Shown: one piece after another, positions 40,111 through 49,415 of the stretch | How the letters are laid out: each line of letters opens with the position of its first letter | Numbering within the stretch: position 1 is the first letter of the stretch | Origin: an uncultured Halocynthiibacter sp. | GTDB taxonomy: Bacteria > Pseudomonadota > Alphaproteobacteria > Rhodobacterales > Rhodobacteraceae | Reading direction: 5' to 3' | Length of the DNA stretch: 64,000 nt | Assembly (NCBI GenBank): GCA_947503035.1 | Contig: CANNCD010000001.1 | Location: 434,001 to 498,000 of the forward strand | Translations under genes and position numbers: made by a program | Notes under the pieces: generated by a model | The model's database searches: none | The model's input: the letters and a program-made list of their open reading frames with translations, nothing else | Told to the model about the DNA's origin: nothing

Positions 40111-40237
40111 TTTTGGGGGTGAATCAATCACTCACCTTAAGGTTGTGTTAATCTTCGTGCGTCAATCCTAAAAATTGCAAAAATTCGTTTGACCGTTTTA
40201 GAATTTCTACGTCAAGTTGTATGTGCAGGATGCTTCT

Positions 40238-40253
40238 ACACTAGATGTTGTGG
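40238..40253. promoter_or_regulatory. Candidate NrdR box upstream of nrdJ
   Basis: ACACTAGATGTTGTGG fits the NrdR pattern acaCwAtATaTwGtgt at 13 of 16 positions, including the central AT and the outer CACT and GTG. It would lie about 27 bp after the predicted transcription start. NrdR boxes usually come in pairs; the partner at 40207-40222 is poor. Confidence 0.45.
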
Positions 40254-40383
40254 TGTCCAAGGCATTAGACACACGGGATAAAGTGGCGTGAATTCCCACT
40301 AATTTGCTTCTTTTTCCCGTGTAAGGCGACACGCTGCATCCCGATATTGATCTTGGGCTGCGCTAGACTGGGACGGAAGACAG

Positions 40384-43300
40384 ATGAAAATTGAACGTAT
40401 TTTTACTATTCTCGGGCAGAGCCCATTCCACAGTATTGAGTTTTCGAAAGCGTCGTCAGAAATTAGAAATCCGGATGGAACCACGGTGTTTAAGCTTGAA
40501 AACATCGAAGTGCCCTCATCCTGGAGCCAAGTCGCAAGCGATGTAATTGCGCAAAAGTATTTCCGACGCGCAGGCGTACCTGCGATAAGTAAAAAAGTAA
40601 AAGAGAAGGGCGTGCCTGAATTCCTATGGCGCAGCGTGCCCGATGAAAAGGCGATGAAAGACTTGCCTGAGGAAGAGCGTTTCACCCATGAGACCAGCGC
40701 CAAACAGGTGTTTTTGCGGCTTGCCGGTGGTTGGACCTATTGGGGTTGGAAATGCGGATATTTTTCCTCGGAAGATGACGCGCAGGCCTATCTTGATGAA
40801 ATGGCCTATATGTTGGCGACCCAACGGGCCGCGCCCAATTCGCCACAGTGGTTTAACACCGGCCTTCACTGGGCCTATGGTATCGAGGGCCACGGCAAGG
40901 GCCACCATTACGTGGACCCGATCACCCTGAAATTAACCGCTTCGGTTAACGATTATGAACACCCACAGCCCCACGCGTGCTTTATCCAAACCGTAAAAGA
41001 CGATCTTGTGGATGACGGCGGGATCATGGATCTTTGGACCCGCGAGGCGAAACTGTTTAAATTTGGTTCCGGCACGGGCACCAACTATAGCCACATCCGA
41101 GGGGCAGGTGAACCGCTCAGCAGCGGCGGTATCGCCTCGGGTCTGATGGCGTTTCTTAAGGTCGGGGATGCAGCGGCCGGATCAATGAAATCGGGCGGCA
41201 CCACGCGGCGTACGGCGAAGATGGTTATCGTCGATGCCGACCACCCCGATATCGAGGAATATGTGAATTGGAAGGTCGTAGAGGAGCAAAAAGTAGCCTC
41301 CTTGGTTGCGGGGTCCAAGATGCACGAGCAAAAGCTCAACCTGATTTTCGACTCGATCAACACATGGGACGGTCTGGCCGAGGACGCCTATGAACCCGCC
41401 ACCAACACCGCCCTTAAAGACGCCATTCGTGATGCGAAAAAGGTAGCAATTCCAGAGGTTTATATCAAACGCGTTCTGGATTACGCCCGTCAGGGATACG
41501 CCAGCATCGAGTTTCCGACCTATGACACAGACTGGGATTCCGACGCATATTCATCCGTCGCGGGGCAATTCTCGAACAACACCATTCGAGTGACCGATAG
41601 CTTCCTTAAGGCGGTTCAGTCCGACGGAAAATGGGACCTTATTCGTCGCACCGACGGCAGTGTCCACAAGACGATCCAAGCGCGCGATCTGTGGGAACAG
41701 GTTGGCCACGCCGCGTGGGCCTGTGCCGATCCGGGCATTCAGTACCATGACACGATCCAAGCGTGGCACACGTGCCCCGAGGACGGTGAGATCCGTGGGT
41801 CGAACCCGTGTTCGGAATACATGTTCCTCGATGACACGGCCTGTAACCTCGCTTCGTTGAACCTGTTGTCCTATTACCGCGGCGGCGAATTCCATGCCGA
41901 GGAATACATGCATGCGCTGCGTCTTTGGACGCTGACGCTGGAGATTTCTGTTGCCATGGCGCAATTTCCGTCACCAGCGATTGCGGTTGGTTCTTATACT
42001 TATCGAACATTGGGGCTTGGCTATGCCAACCTTGGTGGTCTGTTGATGAACATGGGGCTGTCTTATGACTCGGACGAAGGGCGCGCGATGTGCGGTGCCT
42101 TGACCGCAATCATGAGCGGCGTCGCCTATGCCACATCTGCCGAAATCGCAAGCGAAGTTGGCGCATTTGATGCCTATGAACGCAACTCCGAACACATGCT
42201 TCGGGTGATGCGCAATCACCGCAACGCGGCCCATGGGAAATCCAACGGGTACGAAAAACTGACCATTGCTCCCAAGCCGCTCGATATCGGAAATTGCCCT
42301 GATCCACGCCTGACGGCGCTCGCGCAAAACGCGTGGGACGAAGCCGTCGAAATGGGTGAGAAACACGGATATCGCAATTCTCAGGTCGCTGTTGTTGCGC
42401 CGACGGGCACCATTGGGTTGGTGATGGATTGTGCGACAACTGGGATCGAACCCGATTTTGCGTTGGTGAAATTCAAAACCCTTGCGGGTGGCGGATACTT
42501 TAAAATTATCAACCGTTCGGTGCCAGCGGCCCTTGAAAATCTGGGCTATTCCAGCAGTCAGATCGAAGAGATCGTCTCCTATGCTGTTGGTCACGCGACC
42601 CTTGGCAATGCACCGGGTGTTAACCATACGTCGTTGATCGGTCATGGTTTCGGACCCGAGGAAATCGAAAAGATCGAAGCGGCCCTGCCAAGTGCGTTTG
42701 ATATCAAATTCGTGTTCAACCAATGGACCCTTGGCGAGGAGTTCTGCAAAAATGTCCTAGGGATTCCAGAGGCTAAGCTGAATGATCCGTCGTTCAACCT
42801 GTTGGACCACTTGGGCTATTCCAAGGAAGAGATCGACCTTGCGAATGACCATGTTTGCGGCACAATGACGATCGAAAACGCGCCACATCTCAAGGAAGAA
42901 CACTATCCCGTGTTCGACTGTGCGAACCCCTGTGGTAAGAAAGGTAAACGCGCGCTGTCGGTCAATAGCCACATTTACATGATGGCCGCGGCCCAGCCGT
43001 TCCTGTCAGGAGCGATTTCCAAAACAATCAACATGCCGAATGACGCGACTATCGAAGATTGTCAAAAGGCCTATGAACTTTCATGGTCTCTTGGCCTCAA
43101 GGCGAACGCGATTTATCGTGATGGCTCCAAATTGTCTCAGCCGCTGGCCGCGACTTTGGTTGAGGACGATGAAGTCGCAGAGGAGATCCTGGAAAGCGGT
43201 ACAATACACGAAAAAGCCGCTGTGCTGGCCGAGAAGGTCATCGAAAAGATCGTCGTCAAAGAGATCATCAATTCGCACCGCGAAAAGATGCCACAACGGC

Positions 43301-43986
43301 GCAAGGGCTATACCCAAAAAGCCAATGTTGGTGGCCACAAGGTTTACCTTCGCACTGGTGAGTACGAAGATGGCAAGCTGGGCGAGATCTTTATCGACAT
43401 GCACAAAGAGGGCGCTGGTTTCCGTGCCATGATGAACAACTTTGCCATCGCGGTGTCGGTTGGGCTTCAATACGGGGTGCCGTTGGATGAATTCGTAGAT
43501 GCATTTACATTTACCAAATTCGAACCTTCGGGCAACGTAAGCGGCAATGACAGCATCAAATCCGCGACATCGATTTTGGACTATGTGTTCCGCGAATTGG
43601 CGGTTTCATATCTGGACCGCTCCGACCTTGCACATGTGAAACCCCAAGGCACATCCTTTGACGAAATTGGCCGTGACGCGCCGACCGTTCCTGAAGAGGA
43701 CAAAGCCCCATCGGACGCCGCGTCCAAGTCGTTGGAGGTCTTGCGTCAGATTTCCTCGGCTGGATATCTGCGCAAGCGGGTTCCGCAGGAGCTTACGGAT
43801 TTGGGCGGCAATTCCGTGGAAACCTATTCCGGCGACGGGGAGGTCCTACAGCTTGATACCGTGGTCAAAGCCAAGATCCAGGGGTTTGAAGGCGAAGCCT
43901 GCGGGGAGTGCGGAAACTACACGCTTGTGCGCAGTGGTACCTGCATGAAGTGCAATACCTGTGGTGGAACAACGGGTTGTAGCTAA
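40384..43986 (+). CDS. nrdJ: Adenosylcobalamin-dependent ribonucleotide reductase (class II)
   Basis: NrdJ reduces ribonucleotides to deoxyribonucleotides with an adenosylcobalamin-derived radical and needs no oxygen and no separate radical subunit. The 1200-residue protein has the long alphaproteobacterial form. Its barrel contains [21 protein letters not shown] and [13 protein letters not shown]. The C-terminal tail carries redox cysteines arranged CGECGNY and CMKCNTCGG, as in thioredoxin-reduced tails. The ATG at 40384 gives the usual MKIERIFT start. It depends on the cofactor whose synthesis genes lie 35 kb upstream. No nrdAB is in the window, so this may be the main reductase. Confidence 0.96.
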   Translation: MKIERIFTILGQSPFHSIEFSKASSEIRNPDGTTVFKLENIEVPSSWSQVASDVIAQKYFRRAGVPAISKKVKEKGVPEFLWRSVPDEKAMKDLPEEERFTHETSAKQVFLRLAGGWTYWGWKCGYFSSEDDAQAYLDEMAYMLATQRAAPNSPQWFNTGLHWAYGIEGHGKGHHYVDPITLKLTASVNDYEHPQPHACFIQTVKDDLVDDGGIMDLWTREAKLFKFGSGTGTNYSHIRGAGEPLSSGGIASGLMAFLKVGDAAAGSMKSGGTTRRTAKMVIVDADHPDIEEYVNWKVVEEQKVASLVAGSKMHEQKLNLIFDSINTWDGLAEDAYEPATNTALKDAIRDAKKVAIPEVYIKRVLDYARQGYASIEFPTYDTDWDSDAYSSVAGQFSNNTIRVTDSFLKAVQSDGKWDLIRRTDGSVHKTIQARDLWEQVGHAAWACADPGIQYHDTIQAWHTCPEDGEIRGSNPCSEYMFLDDTACNLASLNLLSYYRGGEFHAEEYMHALRLWTLTLEISVAMAQFPSPAIAVGSYTYRTLGLGYANLGGLLMNMGLSYDSDEGRAMCGALTAIMSGVAYATSAEIASEVGAFDAYERNSEHMLRVMRNHRNAAHGKSNGYEKLTIAPKPLDIGNCPDPRLTALAQNAWDEAVEMGEKHGYRNSQVAVVAPTGTIGLVMDCATTGIEPDFALVKFKTLAGGGYFKIINRSVPAALENLGYSSSQIEEIVSYAVGHATLGNAPGVNHTSLIGHGFGPEEIEKIEAALPSAFDIKFVFNQWTLGEEFCKNVLGIPEAKLNDPSFNLLDHLGYSKEEIDLANDHVCGTMTIENAPHLKEEHYPVFDCANPCGKKGKRALSVNSHIYMMAAAQPFLSGAISKTINMPNDATIEDCQKAYELSWSLGLKANAIYRDGSKLSQPLAATLVEDDEVAEEILESGTIHEKAAVLAEKVIEKIVVKEIINSHREKMPQRRKGYTQKANVGGHKVYLRTGEYEDGKLGEIFIDMHKEGAGFRAMMNNFAIAVSVGLQYGVPLDEFVDAFTFTKFEPSGNVSGNDSIKSATSILDYVFRELAVSYLDRSDLAHVKPQGTSFDEIGRDAPTVPEEDKAPSDAASKSLEVLRQISSAGYLRKRVPQELTDLGGNSVETYSGDGEVLQLDTVVKAKIQGFEGEACGECGNYTLVRSGTCMKCNTCGGTTGCS

Positions 43987-43992
43987 CTCAAT

Positions 43993-44020
43993 CGGCGGCG
44001 CAGTCAATGCGCCGCCGTTT
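43993..44020 (+). terminator. Terminator of nrdJ
   Basis: CGGCGGCGCA (43993-44002) pairs with TGCGCCGCCG (44008-44017), a perfect 10-bp stem with a 5-nt loop followed by TTT. Confidence 0.8.
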
Positions 44021-44157
44021 CGCAAAATTCCGTGACGTAACGTAACACTTTTCTTGGAAAATGCTTTGATCTATGCGCCCCAACGGCAGTTGGAGGGCGC
44101 TATTCAATTTTGGGAGGTAAGGAGCGCAATTATTAGCGCAGAGTTTGCGAGTTTCGA

Positions 44158-44472
44158 ATGCACGGTATTGTTTTGTGGATCAATCAAAAGAATAAAATGG
44201 CACTGATTTGGTGCGAAGATCATAAGGGGCTTGCCACGTATTCCGCCCCTGACACGTCCGTTGACATGATCAATCTTGAGAGTGGCGATTTGGTGGAATT
44301 TGACCTGATTGAGCCAACTGGGCTTAAAGAACGCAAGGCGATCAATCTGCGGGTGTCGTCCCCGAAAATGACGACGGATTTGCCGGAAAGGATGGTCAAG
44401 GCCGCGCCAAAGCCCAGAGTTCGCTCTACTGTGGAATTCGGTGAGAGTAAGGTTGCATTAACCAAGAAATAG
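44158..44472 (+). CDS. Small conserved protein, possible cold-shock-like fold
   Basis: This 104-residue protein begins MHGIVLWINQKNKMALIWCEDHKGLATY. The first 65 residues alternate short beta-like stretches (GIVLW, MALIWCED, LVEFDLIE, KAINLRV), which is reminiscent of an OB-fold or cold-shock domain, but the RNP motifs of true CspA proteins are absent. The C-terminal 40 residues are basic and low in complexity, as in nucleic-acid-binding tails. I recognise it only as a conserved hypothetical of this group. It lies between the nrdJ terminator and a convergent terminator, so it is a single-gene unit. A GGGAGG site lies about 40 bp upstream but none is close to the ATG. Confidence 0.6.
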   Translation: MHGIVLWINQKNKMALIWCEDHKGLATYSAPDTSVDMINLESGDLVEFDLIEPTGLKERKAINLRVSSPKMTTDLPERMVKAAPKPRVRSTVEFGESKVALTKK

Positions 44473-44494
44473 GGCGCACCCAGAGGATGCGCCC
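44472..44494. terminator. Bidirectional hairpin between small gene and ilvH
   Basis: GGGCGCA (44472-44478) pairs with TGCGCCC (44488-44494) through a 9-nt loop that can close further by CC/GG. It lies between the two convergent stop codons. Confidence 0.65.
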
Positions 44495-44501
44495 CATAAG
44501 G

Positions 44502-45065
44502 TTAGATCGCGCCGCGACTAAGGGCGGCAACGCCAGTACGGGCGGTTTCAATCAGGCCAAGCGGGCGCATCAAATCGGCAAAGGCGTCGATTTTTTCGGA
44601 TGTACCGGTCATTTCAAACACAAAGCTGGTGTGCGTGCTATCGACGACGTTCGCACGGAAGATGTCCGCCAGACGAAGCGCTTCGACGCGTTTGTCACCG
44701 GTGCCTTCGACCTTGAACAGGGCCAATTCGCGTTCAACGCTTGGGCCTTCGACGGTCAAATCGTGGACGCGGTACACGGGGATGATCCGTGCCAGCTGCG
44801 CCTTGATTTGTTCGATCACAGCAGGGGTCCCGGTTGTCACGATGGTGATCCGCGAACGGTGCTTTTCGTGGTTCACTTCGGCAACCGTTAGGCTTTCGAT
44901 ATTGTACCCACGTGCAGAGAACAGACCGATCACACGGGCCAAAACGCCGGTTTCATTTTCCACCACACAGGCCAATGTGTGACGTTCGATGGTCGCGCCA
45001 TTCGGGTCCTTAAGGTCATAGGCCGATTTGCGTGAAGTGCCTTTTTTGATATTTAAAGCAGACAT
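44502..45065 (-). CDS. ilvH: Acetolactate synthase small subunit
   Basis: IlvH is the regulatory subunit that gives valine feedback inhibition and raises activity of the large subunit. The 187-residue protein has an N-terminal ACT domain with HTLACVVENETGVLARVIGLFSARGYNIESLTV. A second ACT-like domain follows, with RELALFKV. An N-terminal extension of about 24 residues precedes the ACT domain, common in this group. It is 13 bp downstream of ilvI on the same strand, and both are controlled by the leader attenuator. Confidence 0.96.
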   Translation of the reverse strand: MSALNIKKGTSRKSAYDLKDPNGATIERHTLACVVENETGVLARVIGLFSARGYNIESLTVAEVNHEKHRSRITIVTTGTPAVIEQIKAQLARIIPVYRVHDLTVEGPSVERELALFKVEGTGDKRVEALRLADIFRANVVDSTHTSFVFEMTGTSEKIDAFADLMRPLGLIETARTGVAALSRGAI

Positions 45066-45078
45066 TTATCAGCCTTTC

Positions 45079-46833
45079 TTAAACTAGAACCGCGCCGGTG
45101 TTACCGATCGCATCTTGTGTGTTTTCGCCGTTCATCAACATTTCGTTGTGCGGAGCGCCCGATGGGATCATCGGCAAACAGTTTTCGTGTTTCGTCACCA
45201 AGCAATCGAAAATAACCGGACCGTCGTATTTGATCATTTCCATGATCGCATCATCAAGGTCGGCTGGGTCGGACACCTGAATGCCTTTGCCGCCGAATGC
45301 CTCGGCCAATTTCACGAAATCGGGCAGGGCATCGGACCATGAATGCGAGTACCGTTCGCCGTGTAGCAGTTCCTGCCACTGGCGAACCATACCAAGACGT
45401 TCGTTGTTCAGGATGAACTGTTTCACAGGCAGACGATATTGGATCGCGGTGCCCATTTCCTGCATGTTCATCAACCATGACGCTTCGCCGGCCACGTTAA
45501 TCACAAGGCTGTCTGGGTGGGCAACCTGAACGCCAACCGACGCAGGGAAACCATAGCCCATGGTGCCCAGACCACCGGATGTCATCCAACGGTTGGGATC
45601 TTCGAAGCCAAGGTATTGCGCGGCCCACATTTGGTGCTGGCCGACCTCTGTGGTCACATAACGGTCCATGTCCTTGGTCAGCGCCTCAAGACGTTCAAGC
45701 GCGTATTGCGGCTTGATCACCTTTTCGTCGGGCGCATAGTCAAGACAACGTACCGCACGCCATTGTGCGATCTGTTCCTGCCATTTTGCAACGGCGGCTG
45801 CGTTGGTTTTGCGGCCACGGGATTTCCAGATTTTCAACGCATCTTCAAGAACATGCGCGATGTCGCCCACAACGGGAACCTCGACTTGGATCACCTTGTT
45901 GATGGAGGACGGATCGATATCAACGTGGATCTTTTTCGACCCTGGGCTAAAGGCGTCGAGACGGCCGGTGATCCGGTCATCAAAACGCGCGCCGATGTTG
46001 ATCATCACGTCACAGCCGTGCATGGCAAGATTTGCCTCGTACAAGCCGTGCATGCCCAGCATCCCAAGCCAATTTTTGCCCGACGCAGGATAGGCGCCAA
46101 GACCCATCAAAGTGGATGTGATCGGGAAACCGGTCGCCTCGACGAATTCACGCAAAAGCTGGCTTGCCGCGTCGCCAGAGTTGATCACGCCGCCACCGGT
46201 ATAGAACACGGGGCGTTCGGCGGTTTCCATCAATTCAACCATCGCGGTGATGGCATCGATGTCGCCTTTTACCTCGGGTTTATAATGCGCATCGCCGGCC
46301 GCGGATTTCTCGGTATATTCACCGGTCGCGAACTGAACATCCTTCGGGATGTCGATCAATGTCGGACCAGGGCGACCAGACACGGCAATGTGGAAGGCGC
46401 GGTGAAGCGTCGCCGCCAATTCATCCGTGTCCTTCACAAGCCAGTTGTGTTTCGTACAGGAACGGGTGATGCCAACGGTGTCGGCCTCTTGGAAGCCGTC
46501 AGTGCCGATCATGAATGTCGGAACCTGACCGGTCAAAACAACCAACGGAATGGAATCCAACAAGGCATCCGTCAACCCAGTCACCGCGTTCGTCGCACCA
46601 GGACCAGAAGTCACCAGAACAACACCGGGTTTACCGGTCGAACGTGCATAGCCTTCGGCAGCGTGAACGGCGGCCTGTTCATGACGTACAAGAATGTGAC
46701 GGATTTCATTTTGCTGAAAGATCTCGTCATAGATGGGCAGGACTGCGCCACCGGGATAGCCAAAGACAGTGTCGACACCCTGATCGATCAGGGCTTGGAC
46801 TACCATTTTTGCGCCGGTCATTTGACGTGTCAT
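45079..46833 (-). CDS. ilvI: Acetolactate synthase large subunit
   Basis: The large subunit condenses pyruvate to acetolactate, or pyruvate with 2-oxobutyrate, using thiamine diphosphate, FAD and magnesium. The 584-residue protein has the cofactor-activating Glu in [19 protein letters not shown], the FAD-binding region and [11 protein letters not shown]. The ThDP-binding block reads [12 protein letters not shown] in place of the commoner GDGSF, a form seen in relatives. It precedes ilvH. An intergenic leader of 140 nt with a leader peptide and terminator lies in front of it. Confidence 0.96.
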   Translation of the reverse strand: MTRQMTGAKMVVQALIDQGVDTVFGYPGGAVLPIYDEIFQQNEIRHILVRHEQAAVHAAEGYARSTGKPGVVLVTSGPGATNAVTGLTDALLDSIPLVVLTGQVPTFMIGTDGFQEADTVGITRSCTKHNWLVKDTDELAATLHRAFHIAVSGRPGPTLIDIPKDVQFATGEYTEKSAAGDAHYKPEVKGDIDAITAMVELMETAERPVFYTGGGVINSGDAASQLLREFVEATGFPITSTLMGLGAYPASGKNWLGMLGMHGLYEANLAMHGCDVMINIGARFDDRITGRLDAFSPGSKKIHVDIDPSSINKVIQVEVPVVGDIAHVLEDALKIWKSRGRKTNAAAVAKWQEQIAQWRAVRCLDYAPDEKVIKPQYALERLEALTKDMDRYVTTEVGQHQMWAAQYLGFEDPNRWMTSGGLGTMGYGFPASVGVQVAHPDSLVINVAGEASWLMNMQEMGTAIQYRLPVKQFILNNERLGMVRQWQELLHGERYSHSWSDALPDFVKLAEAFGGKGIQVSDPADLDDAIMEMIKYDGPVIFDCLVTKHENCLPMIPSGAPHNEMLMNGENTQDAIGNTGAVLV

Positions 46834-46870
46834 GTTCTTCTCCGTTTACCGTATAGTTCGCGTTTCAAAT

Positions 46871-46898
46871 AAAAAAAGCCCCCGGAAATTCCGAGGGC
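46871..46898 (-). terminator. Attenuator terminator of ilvIH
   Basis: On the minus strand GCCCUCGG pairs with CCGGGGGC, with one G-U pair, through a 5-nt loop, followed at once by seven U residues (46871-46877). It lies between the leader peptide and ilvI. Confidence 0.85.
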
Positions 46899-46942
46899 GC
46901 ATGGGGTACCAAAATGGTTGTCTCGTTAGAGACCCACGCGCC
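46896..46942 (-). promoter_or_regulatory. Antiterminator pairing in the ilv leader
   Basis: On the minus strand GGCGCGUGGG (46942-46933, inside the end of the leader ORF) can pair over 10 bp with CCCAUGCGCC (46905-46896), with one G-U pair. It shares three bases with the 5' arm of the terminator, so the two structures exclude each other. Confidence 0.65.
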
Positions 46943-46973
46943 TGTTCATCAGTCGGACGACAATATCCTTCAT
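46926..46973 (-). CDS. ilv leader peptide
   Basis: This 15-codon open frame reads MKDIVVRLMNRRVGL and stops with TAA. It is preceded by AGGAG at 8 nt. Six of 15 residues are branched-chain amino acids (I, V, V, L, V, L), including the run Ile-Val-Val. Scarcity of charged Ile, Val or Leu tRNA would stall the ribosome at codons 4-8 and leave the distal segment free to form the antiterminator. It lies 20 nt after the predicted transcription start and directly before the attenuator. It is too short to be found by usual gene callers. Confidence 0.8.
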   Translation of the reverse strand: MKDIVVRLMNRRVGL

Positions 46974-46999
46974 TGATCAAACTCCTTGTGTTGAAAATG

Positions 47000-47028
47000 A
47001 CATTATGCAGACGCAGAAGGGGCGTCAA
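47000..47028 (-). promoter_or_regulatory. ilvIH promoter
   Basis: On the minus strand TTGACG (47028-47023) and TAATGT (47005-47000) are separated by exactly 17 bp. Transcription would begin about 20 nt before the leader-peptide ATG. Confidence 0.65.
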
Positions 47029-47140
47029 CAGCCAAATTGTGAATATTGTGCTGTTTGATCGTAAGAATCTTTGCGAAAGTTGCGCAAAATTACATTTTCG
47101 CGATTTTTTCGTAATTCGGACCCCGTATTTAGGGTGAGTT

Positions 47141-47785
47141 TTACAGATTTACGCCGGTTCCTTGCAAAACACCGTGTTCCAGCGCGTAACGCGTCAGGCC
47201 CGCAGTGGACGAAATCCCCAGCTTGCGTTTGATGTTTTTGCGATGCGTTTCAACGGTGCGCACGGAAATATCAAGGTTGGCGGCGACCTCTTTGTTGGAC
47301 CGTCCTTGGGCCAATTCCAACAGGATGGTCTGTTCGCGGCTGGTCAGGGGTTCGCGCCCGTCATTTGCGCTTGGGCTGATGGCGGCGGTGGCACCGGTGC
47401 ACAGAAAGGTCTCGCCACGCATTACGGTATCGATGGCCTCTTTTATGCGTTCGGTTGGCACGTCTTTCAAAATATAACCCCGCGCCCCGTGGTCCATCGC
47501 AGACGAGATATATTCGCGGTTGTCGTGCATGGTCAGGATCACGATTTTTGTGTTGGGACGCCGTTCCAGAATGATCTCGGTCGCCGAAAGGCCGCTCATT
47601 CCGGGCATATTCAGGTCCAGAAGGATCACATCGGGGGCCAATTCTTCGACGCGATCAATCGCCGCCTGACCGGTGCAAAGCGTGGCAAGAACCTCGATAT
47701 CGTCATAGGTCTCAAGGATGGATTCAATGCCTTCTGCGACCATGGGGTGATCGTCGACAATAACAATGCGTGTGGGATGGGTCAT
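47141..47785 (-). CDS. LuxR/FixJ-type response regulator
   Basis: This 214-residue NarL/FixJ-family regulator has a receiver domain (residues 5-120) with acidic pocket DD at 11-12, phospho-acceptor Asp57 (LLDLNMPGMSG) and conserved Thr/Lys positions. A C-terminal LuxR helix-turn-helix (about 147-205) contains LTSREQTILLELAQGRSNKEVA and TVETHRKNI. It overlaps the upstream kinase gene by 4 bp (ATGA), so the pair is one two-component system. The divergent TRAP operon is the likely target. Confidence 0.93.
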   Translation of the reverse strand: MTHPTRIVIVDDHPMVAEGIESILETYDDIEVLATLCTGQAAIDRVEELAPDVILLDLNMPGMSGLSATEIILERRPNTKIVILTMHDNREYISSAMDHGARGYILKDVPTERIKEAIDTVMRGETFLCTGATAAISPSANDGREPLTSREQTILLELAQGRSNKEVAANLDISVRTVETHRKNIKRKLGISSTAGLTRYALEHGVLQGTGVNL

Positions 47786-49203
47786 GGGGCAGGGTCCTTG
47801 GACGGCTCGGTGGATTGTTCCGGAGCAAGCATATGGGTCAGCGGCACGGTCGCCGAGATTTCGGTGCCATGGCGGGTGGATGTGATTTTAAAGGTTCCGT
47901 CGACTTGGTCGATACGTTCTTGCATATTTCGCAGGCCAAGACCACGGTCGGCCTTGGTTGAGGCATCTTCTGGAATGCCGCGGCCATTGTCCCGAATGGT
48001 CATCGATGCGCCGTTTCGGTGGCCGGATAATTTCATGGTCACATGGGTGGCATGGGCGTGGCGTTCGATGTTTGTCAGGGCCTCTTGGGCGACGCGGTAC
48101 AATGCGATTTTTCCCTGATGATCCAGACGGTTACGGAACACAACTGTATCAAATTTCACGGTGATCCCCGTCCGTTCGGCAAAATCATTCACCAGCGAAT
48201 TCAACGCAGGTCCAAGCCCCAGATCATCCAACACCCCAGGGCGCAGATCGCGGCTGATGCGGCGGACCTCTTGGATCGCTTGTTTCAGGTATTCGATCCC
48301 CTTATCAAGGTTGCCGATCGCACGGTTGTCGCCCGTGGCAACCCGTCGTCGGGTCATATCCAGTGCATAGCGCACCCCGACCAACATCTGGCTGATACTG
48401 TCGTGCAATTCTCGCGCCACGCGGCCGCGTTCCTCTTCTTGGGTGTCGAACACGCGCTGGGTCAACTGTTTCAATTTGGCATCCGCCAAACGCCGTTCAC
48501 GTAGGTTGATCGTCAGCCCGCTGAGGAATACCAAAAACAAGGCCCCAAGGGTGATCGCCCCAATATAGACAAAGGTCTGGCGGATGCGGTCTTCGAATTC
48601 GGCGCGAGCGGCCTCGACGGTTTTGATGACGTCATCTATGAAAATACCGGTGCCATAGGCCCACCGCCAATCCTGAAGGCCCGCCACATAAACCACCATC
48701 CGTGCGGTTTCACCGGTCGACGGCTTCACCCAGTCAAAGCTGTGATAGCCCGCGCCCTGACGCCCGATATCGATGATGGTTTTGGTGATCGGCACCCCAT
48801 TGTCGTCCGTCAGATCAAGCCAGTTCTTTTCGATCAAAAACGTCTGACGCGGCGCCACAAGGTTCTTGCCGTCGTAATCGAACACAAAGAAATAGCCCTC
48901 GGTGCCATAGATCATCGACGATAGGGTCTGGGTCACCTTCAACTTGGCGGCCTCATCATCGGGGCCGGCGGGGTGGTAGTCATTGTTAAACGCGGTGCGC
49001 GCCAAATCGACATAGTTCTTCAGCTCGGCGCGTTTGGCGTTGATCAACTGGGTTTCAAGCGCCGCGATCTCGCGTTCGGCAAGTTGGCGCGACTGATCGG
49101 CCACAATCACAGAAATGGCCGCCACTGACAAAATCAAAGGCAGCGTCGTCAAAAGGAAGATTTGACGACTATACGTTAATTTTATGCGTAAAAAACGTCG
49201 CAC
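47782..49203 (-). CDS. Sensor histidine kinase with periplasmic cache domain
   Basis: This 473-residue NarL-class kinase is anchored by two membrane segments (about 15-35 and 210-232). Between them is a cache-type periplasmic domain (SMIYGTEGYFFVFDYDGKNLVAP and QDWRWAYGTGIFIDDV), as used for small organic acids. The cytoplasmic part has a HisKA_3 dimerisation helix with His267 in ARELHDSISQ, then an HATPase_c domain with the N-box QEALTNIERHA and DNGRGIPED. It resembles the sensor pairs that control TRAP transporters and lies divergent from one, so it probably senses the transported substrate or a related acid. Confidence 0.92.
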   Translation of the reverse strand: MRRFLRIKLTYSRQIFLLTTLPLILSVAAISVIVADQSRQLAEREIAALETQLINAKRAELKNYVDLARTAFNNDYHPAGPDDEAAKLKVTQTLSSMIYGTEGYFFVFDYDGKNLVAPRQTFLIEKNWLDLTDDNGVPITKTIIDIGRQGAGYHSFDWVKPSTGETARMVVYVAGLQDWRWAYGTGIFIDDVIKTVEAARAEFEDRIRQTFVYIGAITLGALFLVFLSGLTINLRERRLADAKLKQLTQRVFDTQEEERGRVARELHDSISQMLVGVRYALDMTRRRVATGDNRAIGNLDKGIEYLKQAIQEVRRISRDLRPGVLDDLGLGPALNSLVNDFAERTGITVKFDTVVFRNRLDHQGKIALYRVAQEALTNIERHAHATHVTMKLSGHRNGASMTIRDNGRGIPEDASTKADRGLGLRNMQERIDQVDGTFKITSTRHGTEISATVPLTHMLAPEQSTEPSKDPAP

Positions 49204-49308
49204 AGATCCCCCATTACACGTTGGATCCTAGGATAGAGATAGAAAAAACAAGGTCAATCACACTATTTTTGCCAGAATTTTCAGTAATTTGCACATTATT
49301 TCGGCGTT

Positions 49309-49324
49309 CCTACGTAGTTGTAGG
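49309..49324. promoter_or_regulatory. Dyad upstream of the TRAP operon (candidate response-regulator site)
   Basis: CCTAC-GTAGTT-GTAGG (49309-49324) contains the 8-bp palindrome CTACGTAG. It ends 2 bp before a poor -35 position (49327-49332) that is 17 bp from a -10-like TAGAGT (49350-49355). A second palindrome, CGTAATTACG, lies at 49363-49372. The layout fits a promoter activated by an adjacent LuxR-type regulator. Confidence 0.45.
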
Positions 49325-49415
49325 TATTTTCAAAAATCGAGGGGGTCGCTAGAGTTTTCGCACGTAATTACGAAACCGTGAAAAATCACGGCACATATCT
49401 TTGGGAGGAGACAAA

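Larger units (their letters stand above)
39882..40383. promoter_or_regulatory. 502-bp regulatory region upstream of nrdJ
   Basis: No gene is seen. In order it holds a perfect DnaA box TGTGGATAA (40018-40026) and a near match TGTGTATAA (40030-40038), 12 bp apart. Next come the second TTAAC element (40094-40110) and a promoter candidate TTGCAA (40175-40180), 18 bp, TAGAAT (40199-40204). A NrdR-box-like ACACTAGATGTTGTGG (40238-40253) matches 13 of 16 consensus positions, with a much weaker site 31 bp upstream at 40207-40222. NrdR and DnaA are known regulators of ribonucleotide reductase genes in other bacteria. Confidence 0.5.
46834..47140. promoter_or_regulatory. 307-bp region: ilv leader, attenuator and promoter; end of regulator gene
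   Basis: The region holds, from ilvI upward on the minus strand, the attenuator hairpin (46871-46898), an alternative stem (46896-46905 with 46933-46942), the leader peptide (46926-46973) and a promoter (47000-47028). The remaining 110 bp up to the response-regulator stop are AT-rich, with no recognised element. Confidence 0.75.

Noticed and set aside
39942-40151. 69-codon frame upstream of nrdJ
   Set aside because: Its product has no recognisable features, and the region is dense with regulatory-like sites such as DnaA boxes and the TTAAC element.
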